Source: UMGS1840 sp964537245
Lineage (GTDB): Bacteria; Bacillota; Clostridia; UMGS1840
Reading direction: 5' to 3'
DNA: 14,069 nt
NCBI GenBank assembly: GCA_964537245.1
Contig: CAZHZL010000068.1
Location: 1-14,069, forward strand
This document shows positions 1 to 9,000 of this stretch, in pieces (within the stretch, counting starts at the first letter, position 1; every line of letters begins with the position of its first letter). Made by a program: the position numbers and the translations under genes. A model generated the notes under the pieces. That model was not told where the DNA came from. It did not search any database and worked only from the letters and a program-made list of their open reading frames with translations.

Positions 1-134
1 AACCTTTAAATATTAAAGCTCAAATCATTTCAAACCTAAAGGGAAATAATACTGATTATAATAAGACTGAAATAAATAATAAGCTAACAAAAGAAATTAA
101 GGCAGACAGTAACAATTATATAAATAGTAGTTGA
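1..134 (+). CDS. possible 3' end of an upstream gene (partial)
   Basis: A frame beginning at position 3 stays open for 43 codons and stops with TGA at 132-134, about 100 bp before the KilA-N gene. The predicted tail is rich in Asn, Lys and Ile and ends in NNYINSS. It has no motif I recognise. The upstream start lies outside the window. An open stretch of this length in A-rich DNA could arise by chance, so this is a tentative partial gene. The palindrome right after the stop codon would fit a gene end. Confidence 0.35.
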   Translation, partial: PLNIKAQIISNLKGNNTDYNKTEINNKLTKEIKADSNNYINSS

Positions 135-138
135 TTAT

Positions 139-158
139 GTTTTCGCATTTGCGAAAAC
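139..158. promoter_or_regulatory. perfect palindrome, candidate operator or weak terminator
   Basis: GTTTTCGC at 139-146 and GCGAAAAC at 151-158 are perfect inverted repeats. With the inner A-T pair the arms are 9 bp around a 2 bp centre. The site lies about 25 bp upstream of the -35 box of the defence operon. Related half-sites, TGTGAAAA (172-179) and TTTTCG (189-194), overlap or flank the promoter. This suggests an operator, perhaps for the HTH protein encoded second in the operon. As RNA it could form a hairpin after the upstream ORF, but no U-tract follows. Confidence 0.5.
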
Positions 159-182
159 CATATGTCTATTTTGTGAAAAATA

Positions 183-211
183 TTGCTTTTTTCGTCAAAG
201 TTTGATATAAT
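183..211 (+). promoter_or_regulatory. sigma-A-type promoter of the restriction operon
   Basis: A -35 box TTGCTT (183-188) and a consensus -10 box TATAAT (206-211) are separated by the optimal 17 bp. Transcription would start near 218, leaving a very short leader that contains the ribosome binding site AGGTGG (221-226) of the KilA-N gene. I see no equally good promoter inside the following seven genes, so this probably drives the whole operon. Confidence 0.7.
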
Positions 212-230
212 ATGAAAAAGAGGTGGTCAA

Positions 231-1067
231 ATGAAAGCAACAATTAACGCAAACGGACAGGAAATCACAGTTATTTCATCCGGCAATGAGAATGATTATA
301 TATCTTTAACCGATATTGCAAGATATAAAAGCGATGATCCGACAGCTACAATACAAAACTGGATGCGAAATAAAGATACAATAGAATTTTTAGGTTTATG
401 GGAGCAGTTGAATAACCCAACCTTTAAACCCATCGAATTCGAGGGGTTTAAAATACAGGCAGGTGCCAACGCTTTTACGATGTCACCTAAAAAGTGGATT
501 GAAAACACAAATGCAATAGGAATTATCTCAAAATCAGGCAGATACGGCGGAACATTTGCACATAAAGATATTGCCTTCGAGTTTGCTTCTTGGATTTCAG
601 CGGAGTTTAAGTTATACATAATTAAAGATTATCAACGATTAAAAGCGGATGAAAACAGCCGAATATCACTTGAATGGAATGTAAACAGAGCTATATCGAA
701 AATAAATTACCGTATTCATACGGATGCTATCAAAGAAAATCTTCTACCCGAAAGCATACCGAGTAAGTATCAGGGAATTACATATGCAAATGAAGCGGAG
801 GTTTTAAATGTTGCTTTGTTTGGTAAAACCTCAAAGGAATGGAAAACTGAAAATCCTGATTTGAAGGGAAATATCAGAGATTATGCAACGATTCAGCAGT
901 TAATCGTATTGTCAAATATGGAAAGCATGAATGCAGAACTGATAAAGCAAGGCGTTTCGCAACCTGACAGATTATATGCGCTTAATAAAATGGCGATTGA
1001 ACAGCTTAAAGTTCTTTTGGATAACCCAACGGTTAAAAAATTAGAAAACGGTGATAACAATGAGTAA
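231..1067 (+). CDS. KilA-N domain protein heading the restriction operon
   Basis: This is a 278-residue protein with a KilA-N domain over about residues 10-140. Recognisable family segments are the ISLTDIAR box (24-31), IQNWMRNKDTIEFLGLWE (41-58) and the GRYGGTFAHKDIAFEFASW block (103-121). The second half has the YANEAEVLNVALFG and KGNIRDYATIQQL segments common in Firmicute KilA-N proteins. KilA-N is a DNA-binding fold found in phages, large DNA viruses and bacterial accessory regions. Its role next to restriction genes is not established; I infer regulation or phage-DNA sensing. AGGTGG lies 4 bp before the ATG. The 3' end overlaps the next gene by 8 bp, indicating translational coupling. 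The length and intact domain argue against decay. Confidence 0.9.
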   Translation: MKATINANGQEITVISSGNENDYISLTDIARYKSDDPTATIQNWMRNKDTIEFLGLWEQLNNPTFKPIEFEGFKIQAGANAFTMSPKKWIENTNAIGIISKSGRYGGTFAHKDIAFEFASWISAEFKLYIIKDYQRLKADENSRISLEWNVNRAISKINYRIHTDAIKENLLPESIPSKYQGITYANEAEVLNVALFGKTSKEWKTENPDLKGNIRDYATIQQLIVLSNMESMNAELIKQGVSQPDRLYALNKMAIEQLKVLLDNPTVKKLENGDNNE

Positions 1068-1296
1068 TCTTAAAATAAGCTATAAAAAACTATGGCACTC
1101 TCTCTTGGATAAGAACATAAACAGGTCAGATTTAAGAAAATTAACGGGCATAAGCACAACAACAGTACAAAAGCTTAACCGTGATGAATCAGTAGGCATT
1201 GATATTCTTTTAAGAATATCTGAAAAAACAGGGTTAAAGATTGAGGATATTGTTGAATTTGCGGAAGATGTAAAGGAGCAGACAAATGACAGATAA
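1060..1296 (+). CDS. small Cro/C1-type (XRE-like) HTH protein
   Basis: This is a 78-residue protein, essentially one helix-turn-helix domain. The segment NRSDLRKLTGISTTTVQKL (about residues 20-38) has the helix-turn-helix pattern, followed by the LLRISEKTGLKIEDIVEF helix typical of short XRE regulators. I chose the ATG at 1060 over the in-frame ATG at 1051 because GGTG lies 5-8 bp before it and the product then starts MSNLKISYKKLW, as family members usually do. It overlaps the KilA-N gene by 8 bp and hsdM by 11 bp. It is a likely autoregulator of the operon, like the controller proteins of many restriction systems, and the upstream palindrome is a plausible target. The DNA target itself is inferred. 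Confidence 0.85.
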   Translation: MSNLKISYKKLWHSLLDKNINRSDLRKLTGISTTTVQKLNRDESVGIDILLRISEKTGLKIEDIVEFAEDVKEQTNDR

Positions 1297-3322
1297 GGAA
1301 CTAAAAAATTTAAAAGATACATTGTGGCAGTCTGCTGATACATTGAGAGCAGATTCGGGACTTAAATCATCAGAGTATGCAACCCCGATTTTAGGTCTTA
1401 TATTTCTTCGCTTTGCAGAACAAAAATATAGACAGTATGAGGCGGAAATAACAGAAGAATACAACAAACTTAAAGATACCCGTATGGAAAGAAAAATCAG
1501 CGAAATTGCCGTTGAAAAATGTGGGTTTTATCTGCCTGATGAGGCACGATATGATTATCTTTTAAATCTTGCCGAAAATGAAAACATTCCCGAAAAAGTC
1601 AAAAAGGCAATGACCGAAATCGAGAAATACACAAAAGAGCTTGATGATACACTTCCCAAGGATGAATATTATGCAGTTGACGGCAGAGAGGGAAAGAATG
1701 TTGTAAAAAAGCTATTGAAAACCTTTAAGGATATTCCCGATAATGTCAGCATTGATATTTTCGGAGAAATATATGAATTTTTCCTCGGCAAATTTGCTTT
1801 GGCAGAAGGTCAGGGCGGCGGTGAGTTCTTTACGCCGTCAACAGTTGTACGCTATATGGTTGAGGTGCTCGCTCCTACAGACGGCGAGATTTTTGATCCT
1901 GCCTGTGGAAGCGGCGGCATGTTCGTTCAAACTGCACACTATATTGCAAGGCATAAAGCGCAGGGAAAGGACATAAACCTTCGAGCATACGGTGTTGAAA
2001 AAACTGCTCAAACCGTAAAGCTTGCTAAAATGAACCTTGCACTAAATAACATAAGAGGTACTATTACCGAAGCAAACAGCTATTACAGTGATCCTTATAA
2101 TTGTTTTGGCAGATTTGATTATGTTATGGCAAATCCCCCGTTTAATGTTGACGGAATAGAACTTGCCGATGTTAAAGACCAGCCGAGATTTAATACATAC
2201 GGTGTACCGCAGAATAAATCAAAGAGTAAAAAGAACGAAGGCGGAACTGTACCTAACGGAAACTATCTTTGGATAAATATGTTCGGAACTTCGCTTAAAG
2301 AAGGCAAAGGACGGGCGGCTCTTGTTATGGCAAACTCTGCCTCGGATGCAGGAAACAGCGAAAAAGAAATCAGGACAAGGCTTATCGAAAGCGGAATTAT
2401 CAGCCAAATGGTAACGCTGCCGTCAAATATGTTCTCCACCGTAACACTTCCTGCTACACTTTGGTTTTTTGATGCCGCAAAGAAAAACAAGGACGAAATT
2501 CTGTTTATAGACGCAAGAAATATCTTTACGCAGATAGACAGAGCACACAGAAAATTCTCTGATGAACAGATTAAAAACCTTGCAATTATATCAAGACTTT
2601 ATGAGGGTAAAACAGACGAATTTACCACTCTGATTGATGAATACAAAACATCTGCATTAACATTAGTTAAGGAATATGAAGCGAAGAAAAAGGCGTTTTC
2701 AAAGAAAATATTTGAGTTAGCTGTTGAGTGCGGAAAGTATTGTGCGTTTGTTTTGGAAGACGATTCTCATTTATGCACAAATACGATTGAAGCCTATTGG
2801 GGCTTAAAAGATTTTGATTGTGAAGTGTTCAAATCAAAATTAACGGAACTTTCTGACCTTGATATACAAAAGGAGCTTCTGAATAAAAACACCGATGAAT
2901 TATGGGAACAGCTACACACAATCGAGCGAAAAATTCACCATGATGCAGATGATGAAACAAAGCTTCATAAAAAGGCAATGGAATGCTTTGGTATGCACTC
3001 GGAATTAAAGGAAATTTCCGATGAAGTTGTATATTTTATTGATAACATTTTATGGCTTACAGAGAGATTCCCGGACGGAAAGTATGTTGATGTTGTCGGT
3101 CTTTGCAAGGCTGCAAAGCTTGATGGCGAAGATGGTATCATAGACCAAGACTATTCTTTAAATCCCGGGAGATATGTAGGCGTTGTTATTGAAGATGACG
3201 GAATGACCGAGGAAGAATTTAAAGCTGAGATGTTAAACCTTAATGCAAAATTTGAAAGCCTGAATAGCGAGGCACATGAGCTTGAAAAGAAAATTGCAGA
3301 GAATCTGAAAGGGTTGTTTTAA
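1286..3322 (+). CDS. hsdM: type I restriction-modification methyltransferase subunit HsdM
   Basis: This is a 678-residue N6-adenine DNA methyltransferase subunit. The N-terminal HsdM helical domain (about 5-140) precedes a Rossmann methylase domain with the SAM-binding motif DPACGSGG (204-211) and the catalytic NPPF motif (283-286). The GGGEFFTPSTVVRYMVEVL segment just before motif I is typical of HsdM. Two HsdM with one HsdS normally form the modification enzyme. Most HsdM proteins are about 500-530 residues. This one carries a mostly helical insert of about 150 residues (about 443-589) before the conserved WLTERFPDGKY and SLNPGRYVGV segments, and it ends in a coiled coil. Longer HsdM subfamilies exist, so this need not be aberrant. 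AAGGAG precedes the ATG, which overlaps the HTH gene; the stop overlaps the next start as TAATG. Confidence 0.96.
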   Translation: MTDKELKNLKDTLWQSADTLRADSGLKSSEYATPILGLIFLRFAEQKYRQYEAEITEEYNKLKDTRMERKISEIAVEKCGFYLPDEARYDYLLNLAENENIPEKVKKAMTEIEKYTKELDDTLPKDEYYAVDGREGKNVVKKLLKTFKDIPDNVSIDIFGEIYEFFLGKFALAEGQGGGEFFTPSTVVRYMVEVLAPTDGEIFDPACGSGGMFVQTAHYIARHKAQGKDINLRAYGVEKTAQTVKLAKMNLALNNIRGTITEANSYYSDPYNCFGRFDYVMANPPFNVDGIELADVKDQPRFNTYGVPQNKSKSKKNEGGTVPNGNYLWINMFGTSLKEGKGRAALVMANSASDAGNSEKEIRTRLIESGIISQMVTLPSNMFSTVTLPATLWFFDAAKKNKDEILFIDARNIFTQIDRAHRKFSDEQIKNLAIISRLYEGKTDEFTTLIDEYKTSALTLVKEYEAKKKAFSKKIFELAVECGKYCAFVLEDDSHLCTNTIEAYWGLKDFDCEVFKSKLTELSDLDIQKELLNKNTDELWEQLHTIERKIHHDADDETKLHKKAMECFGMHSELKEISDEVVYFIDNILWLTERFPDGKYVDVVGLCKAAKLDGEDGIIDQDYSLNPGRYVGVVIEDDGMTEEEFKAEMLNLNAKFESLNSEAHELEKKIAENLKGLF

Positions 3323-3825
3323 TGAGCGAAATTAAACAGCGACATATTGTAACCAAAACATTATGGCAAGTATTTTTAGTTTTTATCGAATTGTTAGTTG
3401 TGGTTGGAATAACAGTCTACATTAGCAACAAATTTTATCCTTCCGAAAACTGGGTTGAATTAATTGAAAGAATAGGTATATTTTATGGAATATATCAGAT
3501 GTTGGTATATATCATTCTTTCTACCATAAATGATGTTAAAGCTGATGAATATTTGGCTTTGAAAAACAATGCTTCCATCGCATTGAAAGCTTGTGAATAC
3601 AAGGATGAAGAGTGGAAAAACATCATAAAAGCACAAATTGATAGTCAATTAAAAAATTCAATGCTTAACGATTTGCTTGTTAGAAAGAATTATGGTGTTT
3701 TAAAAACATGCATTGATACAAATACAACAAAAAATATTGAATATATGATAATTTGGGCAGACCATTGCGCCGAAGAAAGCAAATTACAATGGAAGTTTTC
3801 TTTTTTGCTACGATTAGTAAAATAG
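3322..3825 (+). CDS. two-TM membrane protein between hsdM and hsdS, unknown function
   Basis: This is a 167-residue protein I do not recognise. It has two hydrophobic segments (about 14-34 and 51-70) with a short loop between them. A soluble, probably cytosolic part follows (71-167), rich in charged residues and with Cys at 91, 126 and 149. No signal peptide cleavage site or catalytic motif is seen. It is translationally coupled to hsdM through a TAATG overlap and ends 22 bp before hsdS, so it is made with the restriction enzyme. Two-TM proteins in defence loci often act as membrane effectors. Here that is only an inference from position and topology. Its DNA is visibly more AT-rich than hsdM, suggesting separate acquisition. 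Confidence 0.75.
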   Translation: MSEIKQRHIVTKTLWQVFLVFIELLVVVGITVYISNKFYPSENWVELIERIGIFYGIYQMLVYIILSTINDVKADEYLALKNNASIALKACEYKDEEWKNIIKAQIDSQLKNSMLNDLLVRKNYGVLKTCIDTNTTKNIEYMIIWADHCAEESKLQWKFSFLLRLVK

Positions 3826-3847
3826 AGAAAGGGGGCAGAAACGACCA

Positions 3848-4978
3848 ATGAGCAAATGGATAGAAGAAAAAATTGGGAATATTGGAGAAATTGTTACCGG
3901 AAACACTCCACCAACCAAAAATCAAGAGTTGTATGGTGATAGATATAAATTTATTAAAGCAACTGATATTTGTGAAGATTCTCGCACAGTAATAAAAACA
4001 GAGGAAATGCTTTCGGATGAAGGTTTTAAAAAATATAGAAAATCGTTACTTCCAAAAGGGACTACATGTGTCGTAACGATTGGAACATTAGGGAAAAAGC
4101 TTTGTTATACTGATGAACCATGTTTTACTAATCAAGCTATTAATGCAATTAAGCAATATGAAGATTATGATAGTATGTTTATATATTATCAAATGAAACT
4201 ATTGTTGCCGCAGGTAAAATTTCTTTCGAGTGGTACGGCTTCCGGAAGGGAAAATGTCAGTAAAAGTAGCTTTTCTAATATAAAAATGCGTTTTCCTGAT
4301 TTACCTACTCAGAAACGAATTGCTGATATTTTATCTGTTTATGATGATTTAATTGAAAATAACAACAAACGAATTGACTTGCTTGAAAAAGCGGCACAGG
4401 AATTATACAAAGAATGGTTTGTGCGTTTTCGCTTTCCCGGTCATGAAAACACAAAGTTTGTAAATGGATTGCCGGAGGGGTGGGAGTATGGAAGATTAAA
4501 AGATATTATGTCTTTTGGTGCGGGTAAGACACGCCCAGATTCAGATGGAAGCTTCCCTGTTTATGGAGGTAATGGAATATTGGGTTATTGCGATTTGTAT
4601 AATAATGAAAATGTAATTATAATAGGTCGTGTTGGTGCTTATTGTGGAAGTGTTTATTATGAACCAAACAAGTGTTGGATTTCAGATAATGCTTTATATG
4701 CAATAGATAAATTGGATGCTTTAATATATGATTACTATTTATTAAAGTCATTGCAATTGAATTCTCGGCATATAGGAACAGGACAACCTCTTATAACACA
4801 GGGATTATTAAATAAAATAAAAATTGTTATTCCTAATAAAGATTTAATTAAAAAATATAACAATTTAGCACAAGATTTGTTTGTTAAACAAAACCTATTG
4901 AAAAAACAAAATCAAAACTTCACCAAGCAACGAGATTTACTTTTACCACGGCTGATGAGTGGAAAACTGGAGGTGTGA
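3848..4978 (+). CDS. hsdS: type I restriction-modification specificity subunit HsdS
   Basis: This is a 376-residue HsdS with the usual two target recognition domains (TRDs). TRD1 (about 1-155) begins with the family signature IGEIVTGNTPPTK. The central conserved helix follows: LPTQKRIADIL, then DDLIENNNKRIDLLEKAAQELYKEWF. TRD2 (about 211-335) begins with the GLPEGWEYGRLKDI segment. The distal conserved helix ends LLLPRLMSGKLEV, a classic HsdS terminus. It recognises the bipartite DNA target for both HsdM and HsdR; the target cannot be read from sequence alone. AAAGGGGG lies about 12 bp before the ATG, slightly long. The protein is a single intact subunit, with no second hsdS or recombinase beside it, so phase variation by shuffling is not indicated. 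Confidence 0.95.
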   Translation: MSKWIEEKIGNIGEIVTGNTPPTKNQELYGDRYKFIKATDICEDSRTVIKTEEMLSDEGFKKYRKSLLPKGTTCVVTIGTLGKKLCYTDEPCFTNQAINAIKQYEDYDSMFIYYQMKLLLPQVKFLSSGTASGRENVSKSSFSNIKMRFPDLPTQKRIADILSVYDDLIENNNKRIDLLEKAAQELYKEWFVRFRFPGHENTKFVNGLPEGWEYGRLKDIMSFGAGKTRPDSDGSFPVYGGNGILGYCDLYNNENVIIIGRVGAYCGSVYYEPNKCWISDNALYAIDKLDALIYDYYLLKSLQLNSRHIGTGQPLITQGLLNKIKIVIPNKDLIKKYNNLAQDLFVKQNLLKKQNQNFTKQRDLLLPRLMSGKLEV

Positions 4979-4981
4979 TAT

Positions 4982-6025
4982 ATGGCAGAAGAAAAGAAAG
5001 CTTTTGTCTTTGATACCAACTTTATAATTGAAAATAAAAAATTAAATGAGGTTATAGAAACTCTTTGTGGAGATTTTGATGTATATGTTACACAGGTTTC
5101 TATTGATGAAAGAATAGCACAACTATGTAATGACGAAAAAAGAAAGTATGATGAAATTGATAAATTAAAACAAAAATATAAAGGAATTTTATCATTTAAA
5201 ATACTGAAAGAGCAAGAAGCACGATTAACAGAACTAAAAAATGCCATACAGCGTAATTATATAGATTTATTTAAGGATAACATTATCCCATTCAATAAAA
5301 CTTCGGAAATGTTTTCTGAAGTCTTAAAACGAGCTTACGACAAAACGGCACCGTTTTCCAATGCCGATGGTGCAAGCGACAAAGGATTTAAGGATAGCCT
5401 TATATGGATAGCATTGTTATCGTTTTTTAAATCAAATGGTAATAATTCAATTGTTTTCGTTACAAATGATGGTGGCTTCATAAAAAATGCGGATATTCTG
5501 TGTCAAGAGTTCAAGGATGTAACGGGTAAAACAATAGAAATTAAACCAAACTCGTATTATAAGAGCTTACTTGATAAAGACGATTCTATTATCCATACGG
5601 AAGAAATAGTATTACCGAATATAAGTGAATTAAGAACTAAAATACAAGAAGTAATAGGTACTTTATGCAGTGGAGAATGTTTCGATGAAGATTGGGGATA
5701 TTGCTCAGAAAAAACTTTTACACTCAACGAAAAGGTTGATGCAAATTATGTAAAAGTAGTGCTTGGGGGATTGAAAAAATATGTGTCAGAGCATATTTTT
5801 GATACAACTGTTCAAGCGTTTGACATATTAGCATTGGATGATAGAGTTACAAACGGAATGGTGAGTATATCTATGTCAGATGTGGAGGAAGTCATAAAAT
5901 TGCATGATGAAATTCAAACAAAATATCCTGACTACATAGAGCAATTTTATAATGCGGCAGCAAGTGTAATAAATAGAAATTACATAGCACCGCCTGTTGA
6001 AGATGATAACGATTTACCATTTTAG
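4982..6025 (+). CDS. PIN-domain nuclease-like protein with an SSB-like acidic C-terminal tip
   Basis: This is a 347-residue protein whose first ~180 residues look like a PIN domain of the DUF4935 (PIN_12-like) type. FVFDTNF gives Asp11, VSIDER gives Glu43, KDSLIW gives Asp138 and FVTNDGGF gives Asp163, the four acidic positions expected for a metal-dependent RNase-like site. A lysine-rich helical insert (about 55-85) and a ~150-residue C-terminal domain of unknown type follow. The protein ends EDDNDLPF after a Pro-Pro linker, very similar to the DDDLPF/DDDIPF tip of bacterial SSB. GGAGGTG overlaps the end of hsdS and the start is 3 bp past the hsdS stop, so expression is coupled. It could cleave RNA, or DNA structures, when restriction fails. 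The family is likely; the substrate is unknown. Confidence 0.82.
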   Translation: MAEEKKAFVFDTNFIIENKKLNEVIETLCGDFDVYVTQVSIDERIAQLCNDEKRKYDEIDKLKQKYKGILSFKILKEQEARLTELKNAIQRNYIDLFKDNIIPFNKTSEMFSEVLKRAYDKTAPFSNADGASDKGFKDSLIWIALLSFFKSNGNNSIVFVTNDGGFIKNADILCQEFKDVTGKTIEIKPNSYYKSLLDKDDSIIHTEEIVLPNISELRTKIQEVIGTLCSGECFDEDWGYCSEKTFTLNEKVDANYVKVVLGGLKKYVSEHIFDTTVQAFDILALDDRVTNGMVSISMSDVEEVIKLHDEIQTKYPDYIEQFYNAAASVINRNYIAPPVEDDNDLPF

Positions 6026-6045
6026 TATATTGTGGAGGTGTAAAT

Positions 6046-9000
6046 ATGGCTAATTTTATATCAGAAGATAATATTGAACAAGCTGCGATTAAAATGCTTG
6101 TCGAAGCCAATGGCTACAATTCTATAAACTGTATGACAGCAGAGCCGGAAACGCTTCCTGACGGAAGCGGACGAACAGATAAAAAACAGGTTGTTTTGCG
6201 TGATGTACTCTTAAAAAGCCTTATTGACATCAATCCTGATATTCCGAAAGAGGTAATAGAAAAAACTGCGGACGAACTTGCAAAAACGCCATTAACAGCA
6301 GACCTTATGCAGATGAATTATCAGAACTATCAAAAGATAAGAAACGGAATACAGGTAGAGTTTGAGCAGGACGGCAGAAAAAAGCTTGATGTATTAAAGG
6401 TAATTGATTTTGACACACCGACAAACAATGATTTTACTGTTGTATCACAGCTTTGGATAAGAGGTGAGGTGCATTGGAGACGGCCTGATCTTATCATATA
6501 CATAAACGGACTGCCACTTGTATTTATTGAGCTTAAAAATTCAAATATATCCGTAAAAAATGCTTATGACAACAATCTGAAAAACTATTTAAAGGATATA
6601 CCCTATCTTTTTAATTACAATCAGATTTGTGTGCTGTCAAGCGGAACGGAAACAAGGCTCGGAAGCTTTTCGGCAGGCTATGAACATTTCTTTGAATGGC
6701 TGAAAACAGATGACGAAAAGGAAAATCCCGACAGGGCAAAAATCCGAGAGAATGCAATCAGTTTGGAGTATCTTATAGGCGGATTACTCAGAAAACAAAA
6801 TCTGATTGATTATATCGAAAACTTTATTATATATGACAGACAGCGTACAAAAATCATTGCTAAAAACCATCAGTATTTAGGCGTAAACAATGCATTTGAA
6901 GCATTTAAAAATCGAGAAAATCTCGGCGGAAAGCTCGGTGTGTTCTGGCATACACAAGGCAGCGGAAAAAGCTATTCAATGGTTATGCTTGCAAGAAAAA
7001 TCAAGCGTAAGCTTACAGGAAATTTCACCTTCCTTATCGTAACAGACCGCAAGGATTTGGATACACAGATATGGAAAAATTTCTGGCGTGCGGAATTTAT
7101 GTCAAAGGATGAAAAGGTACGCCCTGCAAACAGTGCAAAGCTTCGTGAGGAGCTTCAGTCAAACAAATCCATTCTATTTACACTTATACATAAGTTTAAA
7201 TATGACAAGGGGAAACCATATCCTGTTTTGTCTGAGCGTGACGACATCGTTGTAATTGTTGATGAAGCGCACAGAACGCAGTATAAGGATTTAGCGGAAA
7301 ATATGCGAAAGGGACTTCCCAACGCACAGTATCTTGCATTTACGGGAACACCGCTTTTAGGTGCGAAACGGCTTACAAACTCATGGTTCGGAGATTATGT
7401 AAGCGAATATAATTTTACCGAATCAATTAAGGATAATGCAACCGTTCCGCTTTATTATATCAACGGAATGAAGGAGGTTCGTTTGGAAAACGATTATCTC
7501 GATACTGATTTTGCGGAAATTCTTGAAGAAGAAAATCTTTCACCTGCCGAGCAAAGCAGATTGGAAAATCATTATGCAAAAGAGCTTGAAATTATAAAGC
7601 GGGATGACCGTCTTGAAAAAATCGCACAGCATATTGCGTACCACTTTCCACGCAGAGGCTTTTTAGGAAAAGGTATGGTAATTTCCATTGATAAGTTTAC
7701 CGCTGTAAAGATGTATGATAAAGTACAGCACTATTGGAAGGAAGAAATTAAAAAGCTTAATTCGCAGATAGTTAAATCAAAAGACAAAGCTGAACGTGAC
7801 GAGCTAAAGAAAGTTGTAGATTATATGCGAAGTGTGGAAATGGCGGTTGTAATCAGCGAGGAGGATAAGGAAGAAGAAAAATTTAATCTGGAAGGCTTAA
7901 CTGTCAAATATCACCGTGAGCGAATGAACAAGGTTGATGAAAACGGGTTTGATATTGAGGATAATTTCAAAAACCCAGACCATCCGCTTCAGCTTGTTTT
8001 CGTATGCTCAATGTGGTTGACCGGCTTTGATGCCCCATCCGTTTCAACGCTTTATCTTGACAAACCTATGAAAGGGCATACACTGATGCAGACTATAGCC
8101 CGTGCAAACAGAGTTTTCCCCGGCAAAGAAAACGGAACAGTTATCGGTTATCTTGATGTATTCAAATCACTGAAAAGAGCATTGGTTGACTATGCTTCGG
8201 ATGACGGCGATGATGTTCCTGTTAAGGAAATAGACAAGCTCTACGAACTGTTACTTGAAGCTGTTGAAGAAGCAAAAGACTTTTGCCTTGCACACGATGT
8301 TGATTTATCAAAGGTTACAGAGTCCGACGATGTCTTTGAAAATCTTTCTGAATTTGCAGAATTTGCTGACAAAATTGTTTCAAACGATGAAGTAAGAAAT
8401 GAGTTCAGAGTTTATGCAAATACTATAAACATTCTGTATGAGGCTTTGCGTCCCGATATATTCAAGATGGATTTCAAATCTGATTATAAAGATGCTATTC
8501 TTTATTTAAAGGGTATTATAGACGGGCAAATTCGCCCTGATAAGCTCGAAAAGGCAAAAGAAAAGATAAATATGCTTTTAGACCAAAGTGTTATTGCAGA
8601 GGAAGGCAATAATGATGGTTTGATTGTTACGGGCGAAGAGATTGATTTATCAAAGCTTGATATTGAAGAACTAAAAGCGAATTTCAAAAAGATCAAATAT
8701 AAAAATCTTGAAATTTCCGACTTGCGTAGTTACATTGAAAAGAAGCTTACACAGATGATGAAGCAGAACATAACCCGTGGTGCATTTGCCGAAAGATTCA
8801 GAAATATCATTGATGAGTATAATGCCGGCGGTGCTCAAAATGATGAATTTTACAAAAAGCTCATTAAGTTTATGGAAGAACTGAAAGCCGAAGAAGAAAG
8901 GCACATAAAGGAAGAGCTTTCAGAGCAGGAGCTTGAAATTTATGACCTTTTGCAAAAGGAAAAGCTCACAAAAGATGAACTCAAAAAAGTCAAGCTTGCC

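Noticed and set aside
3848..4978. Phase-variable or shuffled hsdS
   Set aside because: There is only one hsdS, with no inverted repeat partner and no neighbouring tyrosine recombinase. The serine recombinase is more than 5 kb away and of the element-mobility type.
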